Assembly: GCF_003439925.1 (NCBI RefSeq)
Contig: NZ_QQRR01000002.1
Location: forward strand, 1 to 64,000
DNA length: 64,000 bases
Reading direction: 5' to 3'
Source of the DNA: Haloprofundus halophilus
GTDB taxonomy: Archaea; Halobacteriota; Halobacteria; Halobacteriales; Haloferacaceae
This document shows positions 46,094 through 54,638 of this stretch, piece by piece; the stretch's first letter is position 1, and the number at the start of each line of letters is the position of its first letter. The notes beneath the pieces are model-generated. The model did not search any database and had not been told where the DNA came from. It worked only from the letters and a program-made list of their open reading frames with translations. The translations under genes were made by a program, and so were the position numbers.

Positions 46094-47860
46094 TTAGTCG
46101 TCCGACGTAATCGGCGTCCCGTCGGCCTCCGCGGGCGCGGGGCTGTCGTCCATCTCGTCCTCGTCGGCGTACGGGTACCACGTGAGCTTCGTGTTGTGCA
46201 TCATCGGGTCCTCGTAGTCGGTCTCCTCGGGTTCGACGAGTTCGGCGAGTTCCTCCTCGTCGAGGCGTTCGACGAACTCGCGGAACGTCTCCTCGCCCTC
46301 ACGCTGCTCCTCGAAGTTGGCGAGCAGGTTCCTTATCGCGCCGGGAACCTCGTCGGCGGGGACGCGCTGGCCGACCCAGTCGGCGAACTGCGGATTCTCG
46401 CCGAGACCGCCGCCGAGGCCGATGTCGAGCGCCTCGACGGCCTCGCCGTTCTTGCGCGTCTTCATCCCGCGGAGGCTCACGTCCGCGATTTGGGGTTGCG
46501 CGCAGGAGGCGGTGCAGCCCGAGAGGTGGATGTGGAAGTCCTCGACGCCCTCGGGGAGGTCGACGTTCTCCTTCAGCCAGCGCGCGTAGCGCACTTGCCG
46601 GTTCTTCGTCTCGACGATGGAGAGCGAGCAGAACTCCGTCCCGGTGCAGGCGATGGAGCCGCGCATGAACGGGTGCGGGTCCGGCGAGTAGTTCTCCAGC
46701 AACTGCTCGGCGAGCAGGTCGTCGAGTTTCTCCTCGGGCACGTCGGTGACGATGGCGTTCTGGCGCTGCGTCAGGCGAACTTCGCCGGAGCCGTACTCCT
46801 CGGCGAGGTCGGCGAGTTCGAGCACGTCGGCCGCGCCCATCCGGCCGACGAGCACGTCCAGTCCGACGTAGTAGTTGCCGTCGTTCTGCTCGTGGACGCC
46901 GACGTGGTCGGAGTGACCGCCCGTCGCGTAGCCGGAGTTGTACGAGTACTCCTCGCGGAGGTCCTCGCCCGCAGTGGGTAGCTCCCAGTCGACGTACTCC
47001 TCCTGGAGGACGCGACGGAACTTCTCGGGGCCCCACTCGTCCATCAGGAACTTGACGCGGGCGTTGTAGCGGTTCTCTCGGTCGCCGTGGTCGCGGAACA
47101 GCGCCGAGATAGCGCCGCCGACCTCACTGGCCCGCTCGGGCGTGACGAACACGTCGAGGCCGCGGGCCAGTCGCGGTTCGTTGCGGGCGAGGCCGCCGCC
47201 GACGCGGACGTTGAACCCCTTCCGTCCGCTCTTCGTCGCCGGCTCGAACGCGAGGTCGTTGATGTCGCCTTGCCCGCAGCCTTCGCGGCACCCGGTGACC
47301 GACACCTTCCACTTCCGCGGGAGGTTCGTGTGTTCGTCGTTTCCTTTGTAGGTGTCGTGGAGGTTCAGCGCGACGGGGAGCGCGTCGACGTGCTCGTGTT
47401 TGTCCTTGCCGGCGACGGGACAACCGACGATGTTCCGCCAGGAGTCGCCGCAGGCCTGCTGCGTGGAGAGCCCGTGTTCGTCGAGTTTCTCAAAGATAGC
47501 CGGGACGTCCTCGATGCGAATCCAGTGGAGCTGGATGGACTGCCGGGTGGTGAAGTCGGCGTACGCCGCGCCGAACTCGGGGTTGACGCCGGGGCCGCGG
47601 GCGAACTCGTCGGCGATCTCGCCGACGGCGCGGACCTGTCCCGGTTCGAGCACGCCGTTGGGCGTCCCGATGCGCATCATGAAGTAGCTCTCCTGGCCGT
47701 TTCGCTGGTGGTACAGCCCCCACCACTTGAAGCGCTCGAACCAGGCGTCGCGTTCGTCTTTGGGAATCGACTCCCACCCCTGCTCGGCGAACTCGAACAG
47801 ATGCTCCCGTATCTCGTTACCGTACACCTCGGACTTCCATCGCTCCACGTCGGTCGGCAT
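46094..47860 (-). CDS. nasD: ferredoxin-dependent assimilatory nitrite reductase
   Basis: 588 residues. Nitrite/sulfite reductase repeats with ferredoxin-like halves, and the 4Fe-4S/siroheme ligand set C-x5-C...C-x3-C at Cys405, Cys411, Cys449 and Cys453 (ACTGTEFC and SGCTASC). It has a conserved TTRQSIQLHWI and GCREGCGQGD. In haloarchaea this is the nitrite reductase NasD/NirA, reducing nitrite to ammonium with six electrons from ferredoxin. A sulfite reductase assignment is less likely but not excluded. The usual partner genes (nitrate reductase, transporter) are absent here. Confidence 0.88.
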   Translation of the reverse strand: MPTDVERWKSEVYGNEIREHLFEFAEQGWESIPKDERDAWFERFKWWGLYHQRNGQESYFMMRIGTPNGVLEPGQVRAVGEIADEFARGPGVNPEFGAAYADFTTRQSIQLHWIRIEDVPAIFEKLDEHGLSTQQACGDSWRNIVGCPVAGKDKHEHVDALPVALNLHDTYKGNDEHTNLPRKWKVSVTGCREGCGQGDINDLAFEPATKSGRKGFNVRVGGGLARNEPRLARGLDVFVTPERASEVGGAISALFRDHGDRENRYNARVKFLMDEWGPEKFRRVLQEEYVDWELPTAGEDLREEYSYNSGYATGGHSDHVGVHEQNDGNYYVGLDVLVGRMGAADVLELADLAEEYGSGEVRLTQRQNAIVTDVPEEKLDDLLAEQLLENYSPDPHPFMRGSIACTGTEFCSLSIVETKNRQVRYARWLKENVDLPEGVEDFHIHLSGCTASCAQPQIADVSLRGMKTRKNGEAVEALDIGLGGGLGENPQFADWVGQRVPADEVPGAIRNLLANFEEQREGEETFREFVERLDEEELAELVEPEETDYEDPMMHNTKLTWYPYADEDEMDDSPAPAEADGTPITSDD

Positions 47861-47948
47861 TGGAGTTCCCTATCGCCCACACGCCTAAACCACTCGTTGC
47901 CCCGTCAACCATCCCCGGTGCTCGCTGAAAGCGGATAATGTTGCCTAC

Positions 47949-48266
47949 TCACGGTCGTCGACTCGCGTTCGACGGCAACAGGCCGTCACGGTCGACAGTT
48001 CGCCACTCGCCGTCGACGACGCGGCCGACCGGCAACCAGTCGGTCGTCGTCTTTTCGCCGCAGACGATGCACTGACAGACCGCTCGGAGTTCGACCGTGC
48101 GGCCGTCGATTCCGGGTTCGACGAGGTTCTCGACCACCGCGTCGGCGAGGTCGCAGTCGCAGAAACCGGGGTCGTAGAGGCGCCAGAGCTCTCCGACGCC
48201 GACGCGTCGTTGGTCGTCGACGGAGAGCCACGCGCCGTCGTCCTGGATGCGAAGCGAGACGGTCAC
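47949..48266 (-). CDS. cysteine-containing haloarchaeal hypothetical
   Basis: 105 residues from a GTG at 48266; a TATA-like ggtatccga lies about 27 bases before it. Cys motifs CDCDLAD and CQCIVCGEKT, probably a zinc site. The fold looks beta-rich with a conserved GELWRLYDPGFCDCDLADAVVENLVEPGIDGRTVEL. Function unknown. Divergent from 48473. Confidence 0.7.
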   Translation of the reverse strand: MTVSLRIQDDGAWLSVDDQRRVGVGELWRLYDPGFCDCDLADAVVENLVEPGIDGRTVELRAVCQCIVCGEKTTTDWLPVGRVVDGEWRTVDRDGLLPSNASRRP

Positions 48267-48472
48267 TATCCGTCGTTCGGCCTTCGGATACCTGTCTACG
48301 TCGGTCGATGCAAGCTTCCGACATCCCCACGACGGACGGTGCGCGAACAATCGCGGGACTGCGGCGGGCCAGTCCCGTTTCGGCCGTCAGAAATAGCGGC
48401 AACCGGTTCCCGTATCGGGGAGTGCTGGCACGGTTTACTACCGAAGACGCCCTTATTCGGTCGACGCTCTCA

Positions 48473-48577
48473 ATGGGTACTGTGACGAATCTCCACGACG
48501 ACGCGACCCATCGAGAACACGCGTCCGCCGACGTCGCCCCCGAACTGTACGAGGAGGTCGATGCGGCGGATGAGTGA
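48473..48577 (+). CDS. very small acidic protein
   Basis: 34 residues (MGTVTNLHDDATHREHASA then DVAPELYEEVDAADE). Two AT-rich boxes lie upstream (tttacta 48434-48440 and cttattcgg 48452-48460). Its stop overlaps the next ATG (48570-48577), typical of co-translated genes. Support is only context and base bias. Confidence 0.45.
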   Translation: MGTVTNLHDDATHREHASADVAPELYEEVDAADE

Positions 48578-48776
48578 CCCGGCGCACTCCGAGAAGAGGA
48601 CGCCCGACGCCGACCGCCCGGCCGATACCGACCGCTCGGCCGATGCCGACTGCCCGACCGACGACGACCACTTCTCGGGTCTCGAAGACGGCGCCGGCTG
48701 TACCGAAATCTGGGAACACCTCTCGGAACGCCGAGCGCAGGCGGACGCCCGCCCGGCCGAGAACGCCGACGACTGA
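48570..48776 (+). CDS. small acidic haloarchaeal protein
   Basis: 68 residues. Low-complexity N terminus (DADRPADTDRSADAD) then the block DHFSGLEDGAGCTEIWEHLSERR, which looks conserved. It overlaps the preceding 34-residue frame by 8 bases. Family not verified. Confidence 0.6.
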   Translation: MSDPAHSEKRTPDADRPADTDRSADADCPTDDDHFSGLEDGAGCTEIWEHLSERRAQADARPAENADD

Positions 48777-48810
48777 CTCGAATCCTCCTCAAATTCCCAC
48801 AATGAGCTGC

Positions 48811-48900
48811 CGACTCCCAGCGCCCCGTCGTTCTCTGCGCCGCCGACCCCCAGTGCTCCGTCGTTCTCTGCACCGTCGAATCCCAGGGCTCCGCCGACAG
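48811..48900 (+). repeat. 33-bp tandem repeat, about 2.7 copies
   Basis: Units begin at 48811, 48844 and 48877 (cgactcccag, cgacccccag, cgaatcccag), 33 bases apart, sharing the core gctccgtcgttctctgc. It lies between 48570-48776 and 48993. Period divisible by three, but I see no reason to call it coding. Confidence 0.85.
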
Positions 48901-48992
48901 CCGCCCGTAGTCGATATCCCGACCTGTCGGTATCGCACCCCGCAGGCCAGAGCACGGGACGCTTTTGACCGACCCCGCCCAACGGACCGTAG

Positions 48993-49679
48993 ATGAGAGA
49001 CGACCCGACGCCGAACGTGCCGCCCTCGGAGGCCGACCGCACCTCGCCCGTCGGCGAACCGGTCGTCCGCTCGGACCCCGCGGTGACGGGTGAGCGGGCG
49101 CGCGAAGCGGTCGGCTTCGACCCCGACGACCCCGAGAGCGTCGCCCACGCCGCCGAGACGGTGCGTCAGTTCGCCGACTCGACGGTCGGCAGCGCGGACA
49201 ACGTCTACATGCTCCGCGGTGCCGCGGCGTGTGCGGCGCTCGTCCGCGGCGTCGGGTCGTACAAAGCGGCGGCCGAGGAGGCCGGCGGCGACGTCTCTGT
49301 CGCGTTCATCCGCAAGTGGGCGCGGGTCCACGACCTCCCGCGGTCGGTTCGTCGTCACGTCGCCCTCGGCCACATCGCGCCCACCGCGGCGAAGCACATC
49401 GCTCGCGTCTCCGGCGAGGCGCGGTTCGCGCTCGCGTGGGCGACGCTCGACGGCGACCTCACCGTCCGCGAGGTCCGTCGCCTCGCCAGCGCCGTCAACG
49501 ACGGCGAGAGCGTCGAGTCCGCCCTCCGCGAGCGCGGAATCGAACTGGGACACATCTCCGTCTCGCTGCCGCCGGAGGCGTACGTCGAACTCCGCCGTCG
49601 CGCGTCGCTGTCGGACCGGTCGCCCGACGACGTGCTGAGCGACGCGCTCGTCGCGTACCTCCGCGACGGAGACGAGTAG
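48993..49679 (+). CDS. ParB-like HTH / ribbon-helix-helix-like protein
   Basis: 228 residues. A helical part (about 50-180) includes GHIAPTAAKHIARVSGEARFALAWATLDGDLTVREVRRLASAV, which has the spacing of the ParB/KorB helix-turn-helix followed by its adjacent helix. The C-terminal ISVSLPPEAYVELRRRASLSDRSPDDVLSDALVAYL looks like a ribbon-helix-helix or short dimer region. It may bind DNA. I recall a DUF7119-like family, unverified. No ParA is adjacent. Confidence 0.65.
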   Translation: MRDDPTPNVPPSEADRTSPVGEPVVRSDPAVTGERAREAVGFDPDDPESVAHAAETVRQFADSTVGSADNVYMLRGAAACAALVRGVGSYKAAAEEAGGDVSVAFIRKWARVHDLPRSVRRHVALGHIAPTAAKHIARVSGEARFALAWATLDGDLTVREVRRLASAVNDGESVESALRERGIELGHISVSLPPEAYVELRRRASLSDRSPDDVLSDALVAYLRDGDE

Positions 49680-49699
49680 CCCCCGCAGTTGTAGCCCCG

Positions 49700-50944
49700 T
49701 CAGTTCTCCGCGAGGTACCGCCGCGCCGCCGTCGCAATCGTTGCCCGCGCCGTCTCCACGTCCGGCCAGTGGATCGTCTCGTTCGGGAAGTGCGCCTGTT
49801 CTATCGTCCCCGGTCCGAACACGACGGTCGGGATACCGGCCTCGACGTAGTGACGCGAATCCGCGCCGTAGGTCGCGCCGCGGGCTTCTGTATCGGCTAA
49901 CCCCGCGTCGCCCATCGCGGCCTGTAACGCCGCGACGACCGGTTCGTCGGCGTCGATTTCGGCGGACTCGAACTGGATGGTGAACCGCTCGAACTCGGGT
50001 GGGTGTTCGGTGAGCCACTCGCTCTCCGCGACGACCTCCGCGAGGCGCGCCTCGTACTCCTCCTCGACCTCGTCCACCGTCTCGCCGGGAGCGACGCCGA
50101 TGCGAATCTCCGCCGTCAGCGACGCCGGAACCGTCGAGGACCACGACCCGGCCTCGACGCGGCCGATGCAGATGGGCCACGGGACGGGGAACTCCTCGTA
50201 CAGCGGGTGGTGGACGCGCTCGCCGCGTTCGGCTTCGAGTTCCTCGAAGGCGTGACGAATCCGCTCGAAGTGCGGCAGGACCGACTCGCCGACCCACCGC
50301 GTCGCCGCGTGCGCCGACCGCCCGGTGAGGTGGAGACGCTTCATCACGGTCCCCTCCGTCGCCGTGACGACGGTCAGGTCGGTCGGCTCGGCGACGATGG
50401 CGGCGTCGCGGTCGAACGGGTAGGGGTTGTCGAGCGCCGCCGCGGCGGCTCCGATACCCCCGTCTTCCTCGCCGGTGACGCTCTCGACGACGATTCGACC
50501 GTCGAGTTCCAGTTCCTCGTTTTCGACGGCGTCGCGCACGTCGAGCGCCGCGAACACGCAGGCGGCAACTCCCGACTTCATGTCCACCGCGCCGCGGGCG
50601 GTGAGGTCGTCGCCGTTCCACGTCGGTTCGAAGGGGTCGCTGTCCCACAGTTCGTCTTCGGCGGGCACGACGTCGCTGTGGCCGTTCAGTACGAGCGTCG
50701 GTCCGGCGTCGGGGTTTCCGAACTCCAGCACGCCGGCGACGCTCGGTCTGTCGGCGACGACGATGTCGTCGGGGTCGTCCGGAAACGACGGATGCTCGGC
50801 GAGACGGTCGGCGTCCGCGTGCCACTCGACGGTCTCGAAGCCGAACTCGTCGAGTCGCTCGCGGAACCACGACTGCGCCGCCGCTTCCCGACAGTCGGTC
50901 GTGTCGAAACGGAGAAACTCCTCGGTGAAGGTCCGGAGATTCAT
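49700..50944 (-). CDS. M20-family metallopeptidase/deacylase (ArgE/DapE-like)
   Basis: 414 residues from the ATG at 50944; GTG at 50950 is possible. Motifs: LVLNGHSDVVP (His and Asp), ARGAVDMKSGVAACVFA (bridging Asp), VTGEEDGGIGA (catalytic and metal Glu) and GADSRHYVEAGIPTVVFGPG plus AHFPNE (His). Acts on N-acyl amino acids such as N-acetylornithine or succinyl-diaminopimelate; the substrate is not clear. Located upstream of tRNA-Lys, divergent. Confidence 0.92.
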   Translation of the reverse strand: MNLRTFTEEFLRFDTTDCREAAAQSWFRERLDEFGFETVEWHADADRLAEHPSFPDDPDDIVVADRPSVAGVLEFGNPDAGPTLVLNGHSDVVPAEDELWDSDPFEPTWNGDDLTARGAVDMKSGVAACVFAALDVRDAVENEELELDGRIVVESVTGEEDGGIGAAAAALDNPYPFDRDAAIVAEPTDLTVVTATEGTVMKRLHLTGRSAHAATRWVGESVLPHFERIRHAFEELEAERGERVHHPLYEEFPVPWPICIGRVEAGSWSSTVPASLTAEIRIGVAPGETVDEVEEEYEARLAEVVAESEWLTEHPPEFERFTIQFESAEIDADEPVVAALQAAMGDAGLADTEARGATYGADSRHYVEAGIPTVVFGPGTIEQAHFPNETIHWPDVETARATIATAARRYLAEN

Positions 50945-51059
50945 GTCCACACCGACGACGCCCCCCCGCCTAAGCGTTCGGACGCCCGAGGGTTTCGCCG
51001 CGTTGTCGGGCGGCCGCCGATGTAAACACTTTTCAGCGCTCTCGCGTAACTCAGTTCGA

Positions 51060-51133
<74 letters not shown>

Positions 51134-51556
51134 TTTTCCTGCGAACCGAGTGAGCAGTGAAAACGCTACAGGAGGTGTTGAATCAGGGAGTGAAGCGAGC
51201 GCCAGCGAGCGAAACGACCGTGGTTCAACTCCCTCCCAGCCCGCTTCTGCGACGAACCACCCGACGAGCATCGCGTAGCGGTGCGAGTCGCCCACGAGGA
51301 GCGAAGCGACTCCCGTCGGTCCGCCGACTCCGTTCGCTCCCCGCCGACGTCCGTTGCTCGTGCTCTGATGTGACGCAGAAGGTGGTGGGAGAACGGACGG
51401 TACGTGCTCTGTCACGCACCGTGAGCAATCTCAACGTCTCCCGAAGTCGAACTCTACCCAGTGACGTGGGTCAGCCAGCCATGTCTGATGCGGTCGTCGC
51501 GTCTGTCAGTGTTGTGATGAACGGAGACAGATTGGGGGTGCCTCCGGTCGCTCCGC
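51134..51556. other. intergenic region after tRNA-Lys
   Basis: About 420 bases. Holds a copy of the tRNA 3' end at 51222-51243, inverted gagtcg/cgactc-type runs (about 51267-51310) and nothing I can call coding. The frames here look like remnants without start or bias. Confidence 0.65.
51222..51243 (+). repeat. duplicated 3' end of tRNA-Lys (att-like)
   Basis: Twenty-two bases identical to the last 22 of tRNA-Lys (51112-51133), starting in the T loop and ending with the discriminator G. Position and orientation fit an attachment-site scar left by an element that integrated at the tRNA. The intervening 88 bases hold no integrase. Confidence 0.85.
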
Positions 51557-51910
51557 TCAATCTCGTGCACTGACGCTGACTCGCCCGTCCGCTCTCACGG
51601 CGACCTCGAACCCTTCGTAATCGAAGGCGAGTTCGCCGCGGATGTCTCGCGGCCGTCGCGAATCAGGGCCGAAGAGTGCAGTCTCGAGCGCGTCGACGTC
51701 GACGCTGTCGTAGAGCGGGGAGAACTCGTTGTGCAGCGGGTCTACACCCGCCGCGTCGGCGACAGCGCCGAGGATAGTGACACTCAAGTCGAGGGACTCA
51801 CCCGGGCGATACCATGCCTCTGATGTTCCAGGTGCGTCGTTCGCGCGCCCGTCCGCGTCGACGCTGTCCTCGGTGCTCGAGTGTTCCATCGATTCGACCT
51901 CTCCGACCAT
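51557..51910 (-). CDS. HalOD1-domain protein
   Basis: 117 residues. Disordered N terminus, then DLSVTILGAVADAAGVDPLHNEFSPLYDSVDVDALETALF and EGFEVAVRADGRVSV, the HalOD1 output domain found in halobacterial signalling proteins. It stands alone, without a receiver or kinase, so it may be a target or a truncated regulator. It is upstream of the bat-type regulator with 46 bases between them. Confidence 0.85.
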   Translation of the reverse strand: MVGEVESMEHSSTEDSVDADGRANDAPGTSEAWYRPGESLDLSVTILGAVADAAGVDPLHNEFSPLYDSVDVDALETALFGPDSRRPRDIRGELAFDYEGFEVAVRADGRVSVSARD

Positions 51911-51955
51911 ACTCCATATGTAATGAGAGACTGTGTAGCATCCTCGGTTGACTGT

Positions 51956-52639
51956 TCAATCATTTATATACTCTAACTCCCGGTCACTCCAGTCGACGCC
52001 GGCGAGTCCGTTCTGGACGAACGTTTTGTGGGCGCGTCGGAGGCGAACCGAGGCCGCCTGTGCGGAGATCCCCATCTCCTCCGCGAGTTCGCTCAGCGTC
52101 GTGCGCCGCGGCACCTCGAAGTATCCTCGGTCGAGCGCCCGTACGAGAATCTCGCGTTGGGGTCCCGTCAGACCGAACGACTCGCCGGGCAACTCGCCGC
52201 TCTCGCTGTACACGGCCGTCAGGTGACGGGTCACGTCGACGTCGAGGTCCTGTTTGTAGTACGCCTGGAGCGCTTCGCGGTCGGGAAACCGCATCCGAAT
52301 CTGCCAGACGCCGTCCTCCCACGTCATGTTGATATTCATCGCGCCCAGTTCGACCACTGCCGGGTACGCCGAGAAACTGTGCCCGTACTCGGTGTATTCG
52401 AGGTGGTAGAGGCGTTTGTCGTCGACGTCGACGAGCGGGGTGAGGTTGGTCACCGTCGGGTCGTCGTCGACGGCGGCGGCGAACTCCTCCGCGGAGATTC
52501 CCGTCACCCAGACGAACAGCTGAATCACGCCCGCCTCGTCCGTCTGTATCAACTCGACGTCGGCGACGACGCCGGGTTCGGAGGAGAGTGCCTGCTGGAG
52601 AATCGGCGTGTCCAGAACGAACTCCCCGATGAGACTCAT
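51956..52639 (-). CDS. bat-type transcriptional regulator (HTH_10)
   Basis: 227 residues. N-terminal ligand-like domain (about 1-145) without a recognised motif, and C-terminal HTH_10 (about 155-220): LTGPQREILVRALDRGYFEVPRRTTLSELAEEMGISAQAASVRLRRAHKTFV. This is the output domain of bacterio-opsin activator-like regulators. It may control genes in response to light, oxygen or metabolites; target unknown. Closest regulated candidates are the HalOD1 gene and dut. Confidence 0.9.
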   Translation of the reverse strand: MSLIGEFVLDTPILQQALSSEPGVVADVELIQTDEAGVIQLFVWVTGISAEEFAAAVDDDPTVTNLTPLVDVDDKRLYHLEYTEYGHSFSAYPAVVELGAMNINMTWEDGVWQIRMRFPDREALQAYYKQDLDVDVTRHLTAVYSESGELPGESFGLTGPQREILVRALDRGYFEVPRRTTLSELAEEMGISAQAASVRLRRAHKTFVQNGLAGVDWSDRELEYIND

Positions 52640-52723
52640 CTAGGCGCATCCAGTCGTCTCGAGGTAAAAAGGATGACTCTCCGACAACGTTTGCCGTGCG
52701 AACGGTTGGCTCCCGATACGTCG

Positions 52724-53200
52724 TTACAGATTCTCGCCCTGGTAGCTCCCGTCGTAGGTGCCGTCGTGGTCGGCCGCCGCGAGCACCAACTGCGCGATTC
52801 GCGCCCCGCGCTCTATCTCGACGTCGTGGTGGACTTCGAGGAGACCCTCGCCTTTCCCCTCGTAGCCGGCGTCCCACACCGCCGTGTTCAGCATGCAGGA
52901 GTTGCGCAAGAGCGACGACCGCGGGTAGATGAAGCCGACGTGGTCCTCCGGGATGCGGACCGTCTCCGCGTACCGGACGACGTAGCCGCCCGGCGGGAGG
53001 TAGTACGTCTCCGTCTCGCCGTCGGTCTCCTCGCGTTCGACCGCCTGTCGGTCGCCGACTTCCTTCCCGTCACACCCGATGCGACCGGGTTCGCGCTGTT
53101 CGAAGACCGCTTCGAGCGTCAGGTCGACGCCGTTCGGTTGCAGCTGCTCCGCCGAAACGGGCGAGACGTTGTCGCCGACGAACGAACCTGCTCGGTACAT
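52724..53200 (-). CDS. dUTPase / dCTP deaminase-family nucleotidohydrolase
   Basis: 158 residues. Conserved dUTPase/DCD motifs: YPRSSLLRNS, NTAVWDAGYEGKGEG (uracil recognition) and ERGARIAQLVLAAAD. Length and lack of the dCTP-deaminase-specific insert favour the archaeal trimeric dUTPase, removing dUTP and giving dUMP. The bifunctional dCTP deaminase/dUTPase type cannot be fully excluded. Confidence 0.87.
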   Translation of the reverse strand: MYRAGSFVGDNVSPVSAEQLQPNGVDLTLEAVFEQREPGRIGCDGKEVGDRQAVEREETDGETETYYLPPGGYVVRYAETVRIPEDHVGFIYPRSSLLRNSCMLNTAVWDAGYEGKGEGLLEVHHDVEIERGARIAQLVLAAADHDGTYDGSYQGENL

Positions 53201-53441
53201 GTCTCGGCATGTCGGTTCCCGGCAGATAGCCGTTCCCGTTTTCTACGGGCAATTCTGTCCGCTACGCGTGTCGCATCACACAACGGTTATCACCGTCACG
53301 CCGCTACAGGTTCGGTAGTTATCGATGGTCTCTCGACGCTCTCTCACCGTCGGCGTATCTGATGTAGCGGTGATTTTAGCCGCCGTCTCGGCGACGCGGC
53401 GGCGACGGGTTGCACGCGGACAGCAGGCGACGACACTCGGG

Positions 53442-53489
53442 CTCAGAATCCCTCTCGTCGACGGTCTCAGAATCTCTCTCGTCGACGGT
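53442..53489 (+). repeat. 24-bp direct repeat, two copies
   Basis: Copies at 53442-53465 and 53466-53489 differ at one base (tccctctc against tctctctc). They end 5 bases before the GTG start of the YeiH gene, so they span the promoter or leader. Confidence 0.85.
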
Positions 53490-53494
53490 CACCG

Positions 53495-54490
53495 GTGACG
53501 GTGGCGCCGACCGTCACTCGACGCCTCCCCGGGATGGCGCTCCTGGCCGGTATCGCGGTCGTTGCGTCCGCGGTAGGATCGGTGACACCGGCCGTCGACG
53601 GCCTCGTTCTCGCCATCGCTGGCGGCGCACTCGTCGCCAACACCGTCGGCGTCGCCGACCGATTCCGCCCCGGTGTGGCTCTCCACACGCCGCTGCTGGA
53701 GGCGGGAATCGTGCTCCTGGGTGCGAGTCTCTCCGCCGAGGCCGTCCAGTCGTCCGGGCTCCTCCTCGTCGGTCTCGTGACGGCGACTGTCGTCTCGGGA
53801 CTCCTGTTTGTCGAGGCGCTCTCGCGGGTTCCGTTCGACCTACCGACGAAAACCGGGTCGCTTCTCGCCAGCGGCGCCAGCGTCTGCGGCGTCTCGGCGG
53901 CGGCGACGGTCGGCGGGAGCATCGGCGTCGACGAGGACCAACTGGCCTACGTCGCCGCCAGCATTCTCCTCCTCGACGCGGTGACCATCGTCGTCTTTCC
54001 GGCGGTCGGGAGCCTGTTGGCGCTCGACTCCACGGAGTTCGGCGTCTGGGCCGGTCTGACGATGTTCAGCACCGGGCCGGTGACGGCGGCGGGGTTCGGC
54101 TACGACGCCGTCGCCGGACGGTGGGCGACGCTCACCAAGCTCCTCAGGAACACGTTCATCGGAGCCGTCGCCGTCGGCTACGCGCTCGCGTACGCCGCCG
54201 ACACCGATTCGAAATCGGTGGCGGCGCGCCTCTGGTCGGGGTTCCCGACGTTCCTGCTCGGCTTTCTGCTGCTCGCGGTCGTCGCCAATCTCGGCGCGTT
54301 CTCGGCCGGGCAGTTGGAAATCATCTCGCGGGCGGGTGACTGGTTGTTTGCGCTCGCCTTCGCGGGACTCGGGCTCGAAATACGACTCGAGGCGATGCGC
54401 GACGCCGGTCTCAAACCGCTGTTGGTGTTGACAACGTACCTCCTCGTCGTCGGCGCCGTCGCGCTCGTCGTGGTGACCGCGCTATTTTAA
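53495..54490 (+). CDS. YeiH-family permease
   Basis: 331 residues from the GTG at 53495; an ATG at 53534 would shorten it by 13 residues. Ten or so helices. Family features: LLEAGIVLLGASLS, LLASGASVCGVSAAATVGG, AFVVA-like AYVAASILLLDAV, and TKLLRNTFIG. YeiH proteins are called putative sulfate exporters on little evidence. No cys or sulfur genes adjoin, so substrate is open. Confidence 0.85.
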   Translation: MTVAPTVTRRLPGMALLAGIAVVASAVGSVTPAVDGLVLAIAGGALVANTVGVADRFRPGVALHTPLLEAGIVLLGASLSAEAVQSSGLLLVGLVTATVVSGLLFVEALSRVPFDLPTKTGSLLASGASVCGVSAAATVGGSIGVDEDQLAYVAASILLLDAVTIVVFPAVGSLLALDSTEFGVWAGLTMFSTGPVTAAGFGYDAVAGRWATLTKLLRNTFIGAVAVGYALAYAADTDSKSVAARLWSGFPTFLLGFLLLAVVANLGAFSAGQLEIISRAGDWLFALAFAGLGLEIRLEAMRDAGLKPLLVLTTYLLVVGAVALVVVTALF

Positions 54491-54605
54491 ACGCGTCGCC
54501 GCCGCGGTCGAGTTTTACTCGGTTCCGAATTTATACCGCCAGTTTCGCGAAAATTGCCGCCTCGATGCGATTCCACACGGTTCTTCGGGTAGGAAACACG
54601 CGGGA

Positions 54606-54613
54606 TTTATATC
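54606..54613 (+). promoter_or_regulatory. TATA box of the aconitase gene
   Basis: tttatatc is centred about 30 bases before the ATG at 54639, so transcription should begin at or next to the start codon. Confidence 0.65.
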
Positions 54614-54638
54614 CGACGGGAGACGACCATCGGACGTT

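Noticed and set aside
48470-49042. 190-codon minus frame with an 11-residue repeat GALGVGGAEND
   Set aside because: The repeat comes from the 33-bp DNA array; the frame overlaps supported genes on the plus strand and lacks conserved features.
51157-51573. Frame downstream of tRNA-Lys that might be an integrase remnant
   Set aside because: No Tyr-recombinase motif seen (no R..HxxR..Y set); Ser/Arg-rich composition fits out-of-frame DNA.
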